NCBI RefSeq assembly: GCF_033954835.1 | Contig: NZ_CP121471.1 | Coordinates: 1,730,501-1,794,500 of the forward strand | DNA length: 64,000 bases | DNA from: Thiorhodovibrio frisius | GTDB lineage: Bacteria > Pseudomonadota > Gammaproteobacteria > Chromatiales > Chromatiaceae | Direction of reading: 5' to 3' | Shown: piece by piece, positions 35,453 to 42,855 of the stretch | Layout of the letters: the number at the start of each line of letters is the position of its first letter | Numbering within the stretch: position 1 is the stretch's first letter | Position numbers and translations under genes: made by a program | Notes under the pieces: generated by a model | What the model was told of the DNA's origin: nothing | Database searches by the model: none | What the model saw: only the letters and a program-made list of their open reading frames with translations

Positions 35453-35480
35453 ATTATAAAATCAAAAAAGCGTATGACCA
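35453..35480 (-). promoter_or_regulatory. Candidate promoter of the iron ABC operon
   Basis: On the minus strand TGGTCA (35480-35475) and TATAAT (35458-35453) are separated by 16 bp in an AT-rich patch unusual for this region, some 80 bp upstream of the binding-protein start. No Fur box was recognised. Confidence 0.4.
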
Positions 35481-35503
35481 GATGGAATGACGAGTTGGTC
35501 AGC

Positions 35504-35731
35504 TCAGCGCGGACTCCGCGACGCCGGCAAGCCCGAGCCGGCGACGCCGCGTGCCAGATATAGCCCAGGGCGATCACTGATCGCTAGGCTTGGCATCCCC
35601 GCTCGCTCAAACAGGCCCCGCATCTCGGTCTCCGCAGGGAGCAGATCACGCGCGACGGCATGATGCCGGCCGTGATGCTCTCGCAACTCGTCGCGGCTCA
35701 TCAGATGTGCAACCAGGATCTCACCCCCGCG
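35504..35731 (-). pseudogene. C-terminal remnant of a SAM-dependent methyltransferase
   Basis: About 75 residues (GGEILVAHLMSRDELREHHG, then AVARDLLPAETEMRGLFERAG and RPGLYLARGV) match the end of class I methyltransferases that I have seen beside such ABC importers. No start, no SAM-binding motif and no intact upstream frame remain. It sits just upstream of the ABC operon on the same strand. Confidence 0.5.
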
Positions 35732-36115
35732 ACGCGGATGCGAAATGCGCCTAGATTTGCGTAGCGTGGCGGTGGTGGTGGCGGCGGATCGATGACATAT
35801 CAACAAATCGGTTCGGCGGAGATCGCCGCCTTCAGAGGTGCCACGACCGTCGAGAAGCTCGGCGCGCGTTGGCAAGGTCTTGGCCAAATAAAAGATGGGC
35901 AACAGATTCGCGGCCAACGCGCTGGGTTCGATCAGAACAGCATCCCAACACCTGAGCAAGAACAGATAACGGAGCTAGTGCAAATCACGATGTAGCCACT
36001 CGCGTGAAATCCAAAATTGTCGTCCAGCCCTTTAGTGGCAAGGGATTTTGGCCGATCCGCCGGGGAAAATCGGCCAAGAATCGCGATAGCGCAAATCTCT
36101 CTTTTCCGTCTCCCC
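35732..36115. other. Intergenic region, no supported gene
   Basis: About 380 bp between the methyltransferase remnant and the GbsR-like promoter. Fragments of open frame occur on both strands but none resembles a protein family or has a ribosome-binding site. Confidence 0.4.
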
Positions 36116-36144
36116 TTGACAGACGGGGAATTGTTCACTAATTT
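36116..36144 (+). promoter_or_regulatory. Candidate sigma-70 promoter of the GbsR-like gene
   Basis: A perfect TTGACA (36116-36121) and TAATTT (36139-36144) are 17 bp apart, about 35 bp before the ATG. The -10 element overlaps the first arm of the palindrome at 36142-36159, which fits repression by a factor bound there. Confidence 0.65.
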
Positions 36145-36159
36145 CTGTCTATACAGAAA
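36142..36159. promoter_or_regulatory. Palindromic operator upstream of the GbsR-like gene
   Basis: TTTCTGT-CTAT-ACAGAAA is a perfect 7-bp inverted repeat with a 4-bp spacer, overlapping the promoter -10 region. A closely similar element (36977-36994) precedes the next operon, suggesting that both are sites for the GbsR-like regulator. Confidence 0.65.
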
Positions 36160-36176
36160 ATCCAGGCAAGAAAGAT

Positions 36177-36701
36177 ATGAAGCTGACACCGACCACAGAG
36201 AAATTCATCCTCCACTGGGGTGAAATGGGTTCACGCTGGGGGGTTAACCGCACCGTGGCGCAGATTCATGCCCTGCTCTACCTGGCCGAGAAGTCGCTCA
36301 ACGCCGAGCAGATCAGCGAAACCCTCGGGGTGGCCCGCTCCAATGTTAGTACCAGCCTGAAGGAGCTGCAGTCGTGGGGGCTGGTCAAGGTGATCCACCG
36401 GATGGGCGATCGGCGCGACTATTTCGAATCGCAAAAGGATGTCTGGGACATTTTTTTTGTCATCAGCGAGGAGCGGAAGCGGCGCGAACTCGATCCAACC
36501 CTAACCCTGTTGCGCGAGTGCGTTCTGGAGGGGGAGGCGGATAAGAAGACCAGTCCAGTGGTAAAAGAGCGCATCCAAGAGACGCTGCTGTTTCTCGAGC
36601 AGATCACCGGCTGGTATGAGCAGATCCGGAAACTCGACCCCAAGACCCTGAGTAGGCTGATGAAACTGGGGAGCAAGATCAAGAACCTGCTCAGCAATTA
36701 G
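36177..36701 (+). CDS. GbsR/MarR-type transcriptional regulator
   Basis: A 174-residue regulator with an N-terminal winged helix-turn-helix (about 20-80: AEQISETLGVARSNVSTSLKELQSWGLVKV) and a helical C-terminal dimerisation region. This layout matches the GbsR family of choline/osmotic repressors and related proteins. The promoter carries a palindrome shared with the downstream SDR/DoxX-like operon, so autoregulation and control of that operon are likely. AAGAAAG lies before the ATG. Ligand unknown; no glycine betaine genes are nearby. Confidence 0.88.
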   Translation: MKLTPTTEKFILHWGEMGSRWGVNRTVAQIHALLYLAEKSLNAEQISETLGVARSNVSTSLKELQSWGLVKVIHRMGDRRDYFESQKDVWDIFFVISEERKRRELDPTLTLLRECVLEGEADKKTSPVVKERIQETLLFLEQITGWYEQIRKLDPKTLSRLMKLGSKIKNLLSN

Positions 36702-36880
36702 CAGGTAATGGATATGGCCACGAAACATACAGAACACACGGAAAGCAGTTAATGGCTTGACTGCTTATCTTGCAGGTGAGTATCAGCCTTGCGGAGGGTG
36801 CGTTTTACCCAGCGACAAGCATTTTGAGCGAGCATTTCACCAGCATGCGTGACCCAATCGACATACAAACGAAGTGTCTG

Positions 36881-36948
36881 GTGTGGCGCTGAAATTGTGT
36901 ATTAGTCGTCTAATTTCCAAATAAACGACTAACACCTTACAGCCACAC
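36881..36948. repeat. Nested inverted repeats in the intergenic region
   Basis: An outer pair GTGTGGC (36881-36887) / GCCACAC (36942-36948) encloses an inner pair TTAGTCGT (36902-36909) / ACGACTAA (36925-36932). It could be a folded RNA element, a binding site for two factors, or the convergent terminator/leader of the neighbouring genes. Confidence 0.6.
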
Positions 36949-36976
36949 ACTAGGAACATCTTAATCTGCTACGAAA

Positions 36977-36994
36977 TTTCTGTTTTTACTGAAA
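36977..36994. promoter_or_regulatory. Second copy of the palindromic operator
   Basis: TTTCTGT-TTTT-ACTGAAA, 23 bp upstream of the SDR gene ATG, matches the operator at 36142-36159 at 13 of the 14 arm positions. Position and similarity suggest co-regulation by the GbsR-like protein. Confidence 0.65.
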
Positions 36995-37016
36995 GTTCCA
37001 ACAAAAGGGGAAAAGC

Positions 37017-38300
37017 ATGAATATCCTCCTCACAGGTGCCGGTGGCTTTATCGGTTCCCACCTGCTGCGTGCCCTGACACGCGAGGGGCATTGGGTGGTG
37101 GCCTGCGTGCGCAATCTCCAGGGGGCCAAGAGGTCCGTCGTCGTCGCCGACTATATTGCCTGCGACTTTGCCCGTGACCTTGGTGAAGAGGCATGGCTGC
37201 CTCGGCTGACAAATATCGATGTGATTATCAATGCGGTCGGCATCATTCGCGAGAGCTGCGGCCAGCGCTTTGCCGCCCTTCACACTGATACCCCGATAGC
37301 CCTCTTTCGCGCCGCGGCAAAAGCCGGGGTTAGAAAGGTTATCCAAATCTCCGCCCTCGGTGCCGATGCGGGGGCACGGAGCCAATATCACCTGAGCAAG
37401 CGGGCGGCGGATGAGGCGCTGGCTGGTCTCGATATCGACTGGACCATCTTGTGCCCCTCCATCGTCTACGGTGCCGGGGCGAAGAGCACCGCCCTTTTCC
37501 GCGCATTGGCATCACTGCCGTTCACGCCACTTGTTGGCGACGGGAACCAACGGATACAGCCGCTCCATATCGACGACTTGGTCCGGGCAGTGGTGCAGGC
37601 AGTGGAAGATAACTCAACCAACCGGCAACACATTGAGCTGGTCGGCCCGCATGCCATCACCATGCGTGAGCTGCTGGCGAAACAGCGACAGTGGCTCGAT
37701 GGGGGGGAGCTACGCCCACTCGCCATCCCCTATCCGCTCGCACTAAGGCTGGCGCAACTGGGCGGTTTTCTCGGCGCGACACCTATCGACAGGGGGAGTG
37801 TGGAGATGCTGCAACGCGGCAACTGCGCCGATGTTACGCCGCTTATTGCGGCGTTTAACTTCCGACCGCAATCACTTGATGCGATGTTGCAGAAGACACC
37901 CGCCAGTGATGCCGACCGTTGGCACGCCCGGCTCTACTTTCTCGCCCCGCTGCTGCGCTACTCCCTGGCGCTGCTGTGGATTTTCACTGCGATAACTTCT
38001 GCCTTCCTCTATCCGCAGGAAAAGAGCTATGCACTCCTAGAAGAGGTGGGCATTGATGAGATCGCCCAGCCGTTTTTCCTCTATGGTGCGGCGCTGCTCG
38101 ACCTCCTGCTCGGCACCGCCCTGCTGTTGCGCCGCCATGTCACCGCAGTGGCACTGCTGCAGATCGCCACTATCCTCGCCTACAGCCTAATCATCACCAT
38201 TACCCTGCCGGAGTTCTGGCTCCACCCCTACGGCCCTATTAGCAAGAACATTCCTCTGCTGGTGGCTACTTTGATAATGCTGCAACTGGAGAGAAAGTGA
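37017..38300 (+). CDS. SDR/NAD(P)-binding epimerase-like protein fused to a DoxX-like membrane domain
   Basis: A 427-residue protein. Residues 1-290 are an extended SDR: TGAGGFIGSHLL (nucleotide-binding glycines), VINAVGIIRES, SALGA and a Y-x3-K pair in QYHLSKRAAD. The last 120 residues hold four hydrophobic helices (LLRYSLALLWIFTAITSAFL, FFLYGAALLDLLLGTALLL) like a DoxX-type domain. Fusions of this type are known as uncharacterised oxidoreductases. GGGG lies before the ATG. It is the first gene after the shared operator and is coupled to the next gene by a TGATG overlap. Confidence 0.85.
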   Translation: MNILLTGAGGFIGSHLLRALTREGHWVVACVRNLQGAKRSVVVADYIACDFARDLGEEAWLPRLTNIDVIINAVGIIRESCGQRFAALHTDTPIALFRAAAKAGVRKVIQISALGADAGARSQYHLSKRAADEALAGLDIDWTILCPSIVYGAGAKSTALFRALASLPFTPLVGDGNQRIQPLHIDDLVRAVVQAVEDNSTNRQHIELVGPHAITMRELLAKQRQWLDGGELRPLAIPYPLALRLAQLGGFLGATPIDRGSVEMLQRGNCADVTPLIAAFNFRPQSLDAMLQKTPASDADRWHARLYFLAPLLRYSLALLWIFTAITSAFLYPQEKSYALLEEVGIDEIAQPFFLYGAALLDLLLGTALLLRRHVTAVALLQIATILAYSLIITITLPEFWLHPYGPISKNIPLLVATLIMLQLERK

Positions 38301-38767
38301 TGGACTACCTAACGTTAAAGAGCATTCATATCCTCAGCTCCATCCTGCTGTTCGGCACTGGACTGGGCAGCGCCTTCTACAAATACTTCGCTGATCGCAG
38401 TGGCAATGTCGCCGCAATCGCCATCACCAACCGGCTGGTGGTGTGGGCCGATTGGCTCTTTACCACCCCGACGATGCTTATCCAACCATTGAGCGGTTTC
38501 TTGCTGCTGCACATTCTCGGCTTCGATTGGGGTGCCCCCTGGGTGGTGACTACCCTAGTGCTCTATACGCTTGCTGGCGGCTGTTGGCTGCCAGTGGTGT
38601 GGCTACAGATCCGTATGCGGGAGATCAGCAACCGTGCGGTCGAGCATGGCGAGCCGCTGGCCCCGATCTATCACCGCTACCGGCGCATCTGGTTCTGGCT
38701 CGGCGTCCCCGCCTTCGTTGCCATGGTGGCTATTGTTCTGTTGATGGTGTTCAAACCCACACTATAG
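38300..38767 (+). CDS. DUF2269-family integral membrane protein
   Basis: A 155-residue membrane protein with four helices and the conserved opening LTLKSIHILSSILLFGTGLGSAFYKYF characteristic of DUF2269, a family of unknown function usually linked to the SDR-DoxX fusion. The ATG overlaps the stop of the preceding gene by one base. The two proteins probably form a membrane redox unit; that is inference. The gene is convergent with the phosphatase gene and overlaps its end by 17 bp. Confidence 0.85.
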   Translation: MDYLTLKSIHILSSILLFGTGLGSAFYKYFADRSGNVAAIAITNRLVVWADWLFTTPTMLIQPLSGFLLLHILGFDWGAPWVVTTLVLYTLAGGCWLPVVWLQIRMREISNRAVEHGEPLAPIYHRYRRIWFWLGVPAFVAMVAIVLLMVFKPTL

Positions 38768-40211
38768 GGCGCAGCGACCAAAAAGATCCCGATATCGATG
38801 CCGGATATATGGGCTGCAAGACGGCGACCCGATCATCTTTGCCTCTGACAGCGGCACCCAGCTTGCCGCCACCGCATCGGGCTGGCTGACCGAAGACCAT
38901 ATCGCCGCTGCCTAGAAAAAGGTTCTTCAAAAACCCGAGAAGAGTATGAACATCAGAATACAGACCGACCAGAGGGTCCAAAAAAGGCCCCGGTTCGGGC
39001 TGCCCGGCTTTCGATTGGTCATCAGACGCCTGCGCCGGATCGGAGCCAGGGCGGCAGGCCGCACCCTCGATGACCGCCATTCCCGCCAGACGCTCGGGAT
39101 GGAGGACGCGGTCGTCGACGACATCGCGGATCCAGATCGCCTCGATCTGCCGTGGGAATCGCTGGCGAATCGCGCGGTATATCTCCGGATCCTGCTCACC
39201 GGAGTCACCGACGAGGATAAAGCGGCGCGCGGGGAACTGGCCGATGATCGCGCCTATCTGTGCGAGCTTCTGCACCCGCGTCGCCTCGCCGCCCGCTAGG
39301 CGCGCAATATCCTGCCACGCGCCCGCCGTGAGCAGGTTCTTGCGCACACTCTTCATGTGGAAGGAGCCCGCGGGATAGCCGGCCGCCGTGATGAATTCCG
39401 CGAGTGGGCGATAGAGTCCCCAAGGGCTGCCGGAGACATAGTGAAACGCCGTCGCAGCGCCGAGTGTCCGGTAGCGTTGCGCCATCCCGGGCGCGGCGAC
39501 GAAGGGACGGAAGAAAGTGTTCTCCAGCACCACCTCCTGCCCGGCGGGGATCCCAGTGATCTTGATGGTGTCGTCGATATCGGAAATCACGGAGCGTCCC
39601 TGGGATGCCAGCAGACGGACCCTGCCATTCCCCTGGTGCCCCGGTGAGCGCGCGCGCAGGCGCAGCCAGCCCTGCGTGGATCGCTGGGCGCGCAGCAGCT
39701 CCTCGGACCGTTCGACATCCAGCCGCAAGGTGCCCTCGATCAGACCGTTGAGGTCGCTCGATAGCGGTCTGCCCTGCGCATCCAGCAGTTGGTAGGCTAT
39801 CTGACGCGGGTCCTCGTCGAAACCCAAAGCGACCTGCTCACCGGACTCGTCGTCCGCGACCAAGTCGGACAAGCGGTGGTGAGCCCGCGCGATCTCGTCC
39901 GTCGAGTGCCGCTCGGGCCGCGCCACCAGGTGGGTGATTAGGTTGTTGGTGAGTGACCGGGGCTCATGGACCCAGAGGCGCAGCGGGATCGCCCACTGCG
40001 CCCCGGCCCGATAGCCGTAACTGGGGTAGATAGTGACGGTCTTGACGTCCTCGGCCCGCAGCGGCACAACCCCGCCGAGCAGGAGCAGTAGGGCCATGAT
40101 CGCCACTGCCAGGCGCCGAATCATACGACCGGGCGCGGTCGCGCGCGCTGGCGTTACCGCGCTAGAGTACCCGGCTCGACGGGTCCGGAATCGGGGCGTC
40201 CGCTTACTCAT
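38751..40211 (-). CDS. Exported APP1-like phosphatase (HAD superfamily)
   Basis: About 486 residues including a signal segment (RRLAVAIMALLLLLGGVVPLRAED) and the APP1 (DUF2183) catalytic domain with D211-I-D213-D-T in VISDIDDTIKITG, the FHYVSGSPW loop and VGDSGEQDPEIY. Eukaryotic App1 is a phosphatidate phosphatase; bacterial members are uncharacterised. The N-terminal half is a beta-rich domain (TIYPSYGYRAGAQWAIPLRL). Start is unclear: ATG at 40211 (MSKRTPRF) or ATG at 40124 at the signal peptide itself; neither has a strong ribosome-binding site. The last 40 or so residues (after LKNLFLGSG) do not look like the family and may be read-through of a damaged end. Confidence 0.78.
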   Translation of the reverse strand: MSKRTPRFRTRRAGYSSAVTPARATAPGRMIRRLAVAIMALLLLLGGVVPLRAEDVKTVTIYPSYGYRAGAQWAIPLRLWVHEPRSLTNNLITHLVARPERHSTDEIARAHHRLSDLVADDESGEQVALGFDEDPRQIAYQLLDAQGRPLSSDLNGLIEGTLRLDVERSEELLRAQRSTQGWLRLRARSPGHQGNGRVRLLASQGRSVISDIDDTIKITGIPAGQEVVLENTFFRPFVAAPGMAQRYRTLGAATAFHYVSGSPWGLYRPLAEFITAAGYPAGSFHMKSVRKNLLTAGAWQDIARLAGGEATRVQKLAQIGAIIGQFPARRFILVGDSGEQDPEIYRAIRQRFPRQIEAIWIRDVVDDRVLHPERLAGMAVIEGAACRPGSDPAQASDDQSKAGQPEPGPFLDPLVGLYSDVHTLLGFLKNLFLGSGDMVFGQPARCGGGKLGAAVRGKDDRVAVLQPIYPASISGSFWSLRPIVWV

Positions 40212-40471
40212 TATCGTCGCTTCGGCAAGAGCTTGATGAACCATTGGCCCCATTTCTGCCTGAAGGTAATGGTCTGACTCCAGTCGCTCGAAATGCGGCG
40301 GATGCCGTGGCCTTCTTTCCCTCGATTCGAACGTCGACCATAGACTCACCCAAAACGAGTGAAGAGCTGACCGACCCGCCAAGCAGCCAGATGATGCGCG
40401 GCGCCATCGGGAGCATGAGAGCAAATCCCGGCTCCTCGGGCAGGCGCCGCTGAGCTTGATGTGGCGATATC

Positions 40472-41035
40472 TCAGACGGCCCCAAAACCCTCGCGCTTGG
40501 CGTTGGTCTTGGTGGCCAGCACCTCTTCGAGGGTCTTGACCGGGAATTTCGGCTGGTACTCCTTACCTGCCTCATAGAGCTTCAGCACCTTATCCTCGCT
40601 CGACAGTCCCTTCAGATCGTGCTTGTCGATGTAATAGAACTCAGACACCTCGTTCCAGACCGCGCCCTCGCGATATTGGATTAGCACGTAGCGGTTTCCT
40701 TCAGCATCGATCTGACAGCTCTCGGCGAGATTTTCGATGAAAATGACCGGAACGCACGAGGGATCCAAATCGTCTTTGAAAAGCGAGATGAACTCGGGAA
40801 GCTCATCGACACTCTCGAAGCTGCCGGCGACCATCAGGAGCTTATCGGCAGTCGCGAGCAGAACCGCCTGCTTGAGGAGTGCGCGCGGAGGCGTGCGTTT
40901 ACCGGCGACCGCGTTCAGCTCGCCTTCTAGGACGGTGAACTCACCACGAAACGCCTGCAGATCGGACTTGGTCGTGGCTCCAAACAGGGTCGTCATCCAA
41001 AAGCGTTCTTGTTGTTGATAGTTCTCGAGCAGCAT
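40472..41035 (-). CDS. Uncharacterised cytoplasmic protein
   Basis: A 187-residue protein I do not recognise. It has no signal peptide or membrane helix. The first half is helical (NYQQQERFWMTTLFGATTKS to ALLKQAVLLATADKL); the second alternates strands and helices (VPVIFIENLAESCQIDAEGN, YVLIQYREGAVWNEVSEFYY). The ATG at 41035 has GGAGA upstream. It sits alone among toxin-antitoxin and defence genes, so a role there is possible but unsupported. Confidence 0.7.
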   Translation of the reverse strand: MLLENYQQQERFWMTTLFGATTKSDLQAFRGEFTVLEGELNAVAGKRTPPRALLKQAVLLATADKLLMVAGSFESVDELPEFISLFKDDLDPSCVPVIFIENLAESCQIDAEGNRYVLIQYREGAVWNEVSEFYYIDKHDLKGLSSEDKVLKLYEAGKEYQPKFPVKTLEEVLATKTNAKREGFGAV

Positions 41036-41267
41036 CGCGGAAAATTCTCCAAATAATGAGTATGGGTATGCACACCATGTTAACAGCCGCACCATCATGG
41101 TTGATCGGGTGTCGCAAAATCAAGTCGTCTGTTGCTTTTGCCACAAAGGAAAAAAATCGTCGTCGACGTGGCCATGAAGCACTTTACCGTTGACAACAAC
41201 TGAACGCCTATAGGGTCTTAAGTAAACAGGGCCAGCATCAGGGGCTTGCGAACAACGAATTGGGGGA

Positions 41268-41528
41268 CTAGGTCACAGGTGCACAGCTGTGCATAGCAAT
41301 TCCTGTACCACTGCAAATCGTCACCTCAAAGCCGGGACCCTGGTATAAGCTTTTCCGGAAATTGCGGAAATGCGGCACCGCTAACACGCGGAACAACTGC
41401 GCCGAATCCGCGAAGCTCAAGTGATAATCAGCCTCGGGGAGCGTCTTGCCGGCATCGACCTGCCGCGCGATTGCCAAGGACTGTGGCTGTAGGCTATCCC
41501 AGGATTCAGTGCTGATGATCGCTTTCAT
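41268..41528 (-). pseudogene. Truncated antitoxin partner of the TumE-like toxin
   Basis: About 45 residues from the ATG at 41528 (MKAIISTESWDSLQPQ to YHLSFADSAQLFRVL) match the start of the antitoxins encoded after TumE-type toxins. After FRVL the frame loses family resemblance (VPHFRNFRKSLYQG) and ends early, and the expected C-terminal helix-turn-helix is missing. GGAG lies before the start. The gene overlaps the toxin gene by 23 bp. Confidence 0.6.
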
Positions 41529-41802
41529 CGGTGGTCTCCAGCGCCTGTGCAACATCCGCCGCGAAATCTGCGAGCGACTGCGTCAGCGAGACGAATCGAT
41601 AGGGCGCCTCGTTCGCGCCAATGTGTTCGTGGTCGCCTTTGCCTCGCTCATTCTCGTAGCGCACCAAACAGCGCCCTGAATGGCCGCAATAGCGCCGGTA
41701 CTTCAACCCATGCGGATGGTCAGGCGTTGGGTGGAGACAGTCATGAACCTGGACAACTCTGTCGCGAGACAGATCAGCCTCCACCAGCGAGACTGTGGTC
41801 AA
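41506..41802 (-). CDS. TumE-type toxin (DUF6516)
   Basis: A 98-residue protein with the family core HPHGLKYRRYCGHSGRCLVRYENERGKGDHEH, then EAPYRFVSLTQSLADFAADV. TumE proteins are toxins that inhibit growth and are paired with a downstream TumA-like antitoxin. Here the antitoxin gene looks damaged, so either the toxin is also inactive or is controlled otherwise. The likely start is TTG at 41802 or GTG at 41784. Confidence 0.75.
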   Translation of the reverse strand: MTTVSLVEADLSRDRVVQVHDCLHPTPDHPHGLKYRRYCGHSGRCLVRYENERGKGDHEHIGANEAPYRFVSLTQSLADFAADVAQALETTDESDHQH

Positions 41803-42126
41803 TCCAGCCGATGGAATTGGTCACGTACGCGACCGGGTTTTCAGGCTTTATAGTGGACAGAAACATCCAGGTCCTTCTAGCCGAACTGCAATTTCATGCC
41901 GACTCCAGCCCTTCAGCTGAGACTCACCAGCGCAACGCAGCCGAAGGACCGGTCCCGACCCAGAGCGGCCAATCGGCCTCTCGCGTTCAATGACCGGTTA
42001 CCATCCATCACAAGACGCTCAACCGGGCATGCTCGCCTCGAGTAGTCCAAGAACACTCGGACATTGCGGAAACTGATGGCATGTTCTAGAGTTGGAACAA
42101 TGTAGGATATCCCACAAAGGTAACCC
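41803..42126. other. Intergenic region upstream of the Phd/PIN pair
   Basis: About 320 bp without a supported gene. The promoter of the plus-strand toxin-antitoxin pair is expected here; AAAGGTAA just before the antitoxin ATG is its ribosome-binding site. Confidence 0.4.
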
Positions 42127-42417
42127 ATGCACGAAATCGTCTCCATCCGGGAAGCCAATCAGCATCTTTCGCGTTACCTGGAGCGCGTCGAGAAGGGTGC
42201 CGAGATTATCATCACACGCCGCGGCAAGGCTATCGCCCGCGTGCTGCCGATCGAGGCCCGGCCGCAGCTGTCCGATGCCCAGCGCGCCGCTCGGGAGCGT
42301 ATGCGGGAACGGATGAGTCGTGGCTATGCGCTCGGCGGGACGTACGTCGATCGAGAGACCCTCCATGAGCGCGATCAGTGCCAAGAGCCTGATCGATGCC
42401 AAGAACGTGATCGATGA
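42127..42417 (+). CDS. Phd/YefM-type antitoxin
   Basis: A 96-residue protein with the Phd/YefM DNA-binding fold: MHEIVSIREANQHLSRYLERVEKG, then IIITRRGKAIARVLPI. The acidic and charged C-terminus would wrap the toxin. It overlaps the PIN gene by 4 bp (ATGA), the standard arrangement for a translationally coupled antitoxin-toxin pair. Confidence 0.88.
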   Translation: MHEIVSIREANQHLSRYLERVEKGAEIIITRRGKAIARVLPIEARPQLSDAQRAARERMRERMSRGYALGGTYVDRETLHERDQCQEPDRCQERDR

Positions 42418-42854
42418 GAGCGCAGCGCTTCAGCGTCGACACGAACATCCTGATCTACAGCATCGACACGGACGCGGGCGCGCGCCACGAGCAGGCGCAG
42501 GCCGTGATGGACAGACTGCCCGACGCGGATTGCGTGCTGACCCTCCAGGCACTCGCCGAGTTTTTCCATGCCGTGACGCGCAAGGACAAGATGCCAGCGG
42601 AAGAGGCCGCGGCGATGGTGCATGACTGGATGGAGCTCTTTCCGGTCGCCGTCGCCGATGGTCGCACCCTGACCGGAGCCGTTCGCTTGAAAGAGGCGCA
42701 AAGCTTTGCCTTCTGGGATGCCATGCTGGTCGAGGTGGCCAGAACCTCTGGGGTCACACGTCTCCTTTCGGAAGACATGCAGGACGGCCGCATGATTGGT
42801 GCGCTCCGCATCGAAAACCCGTTCAAGAAGGGCTTTGATCTGGGGCTGGATTAA
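42414..42854 (+). CDS. PIN-domain toxin (VapC-like)
   Basis: A 146-residue PIN ribonuclease with the catalytic acidic residues in FSVDTNILIYSID, LQALAEFFHAV, FAFWDAMLVEVA and LLSEDMQDGR. It is paired with the upstream Phd-type antitoxin. The defence-like gene begins one base after its stop codon, which suggests a three-gene transcript. Confidence 0.9.
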   Translation: MRAQRFSVDTNILIYSIDTDAGARHEQAQAVMDRLPDADCVLTLQALAEFFHAVTRKDKMPAEEAAAMVHDWMELFPVAVADGRTLTGAVRLKEAQSFAFWDAMLVEVARTSGVTRLLSEDMQDGRMIGALRIENPFKKGFDLGLD

Positions 42855-42855
42855 T

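Noticed and set aside
38800-38914. Possible plus-strand coding scrap (reading DGDPIIFASDSGTQLAATAS)
   Set aside because: Looks coding, but it is too short and lacks a start; it overlaps the end of the APP1-like gene, so it is only a hint that the end of that gene is rearranged.
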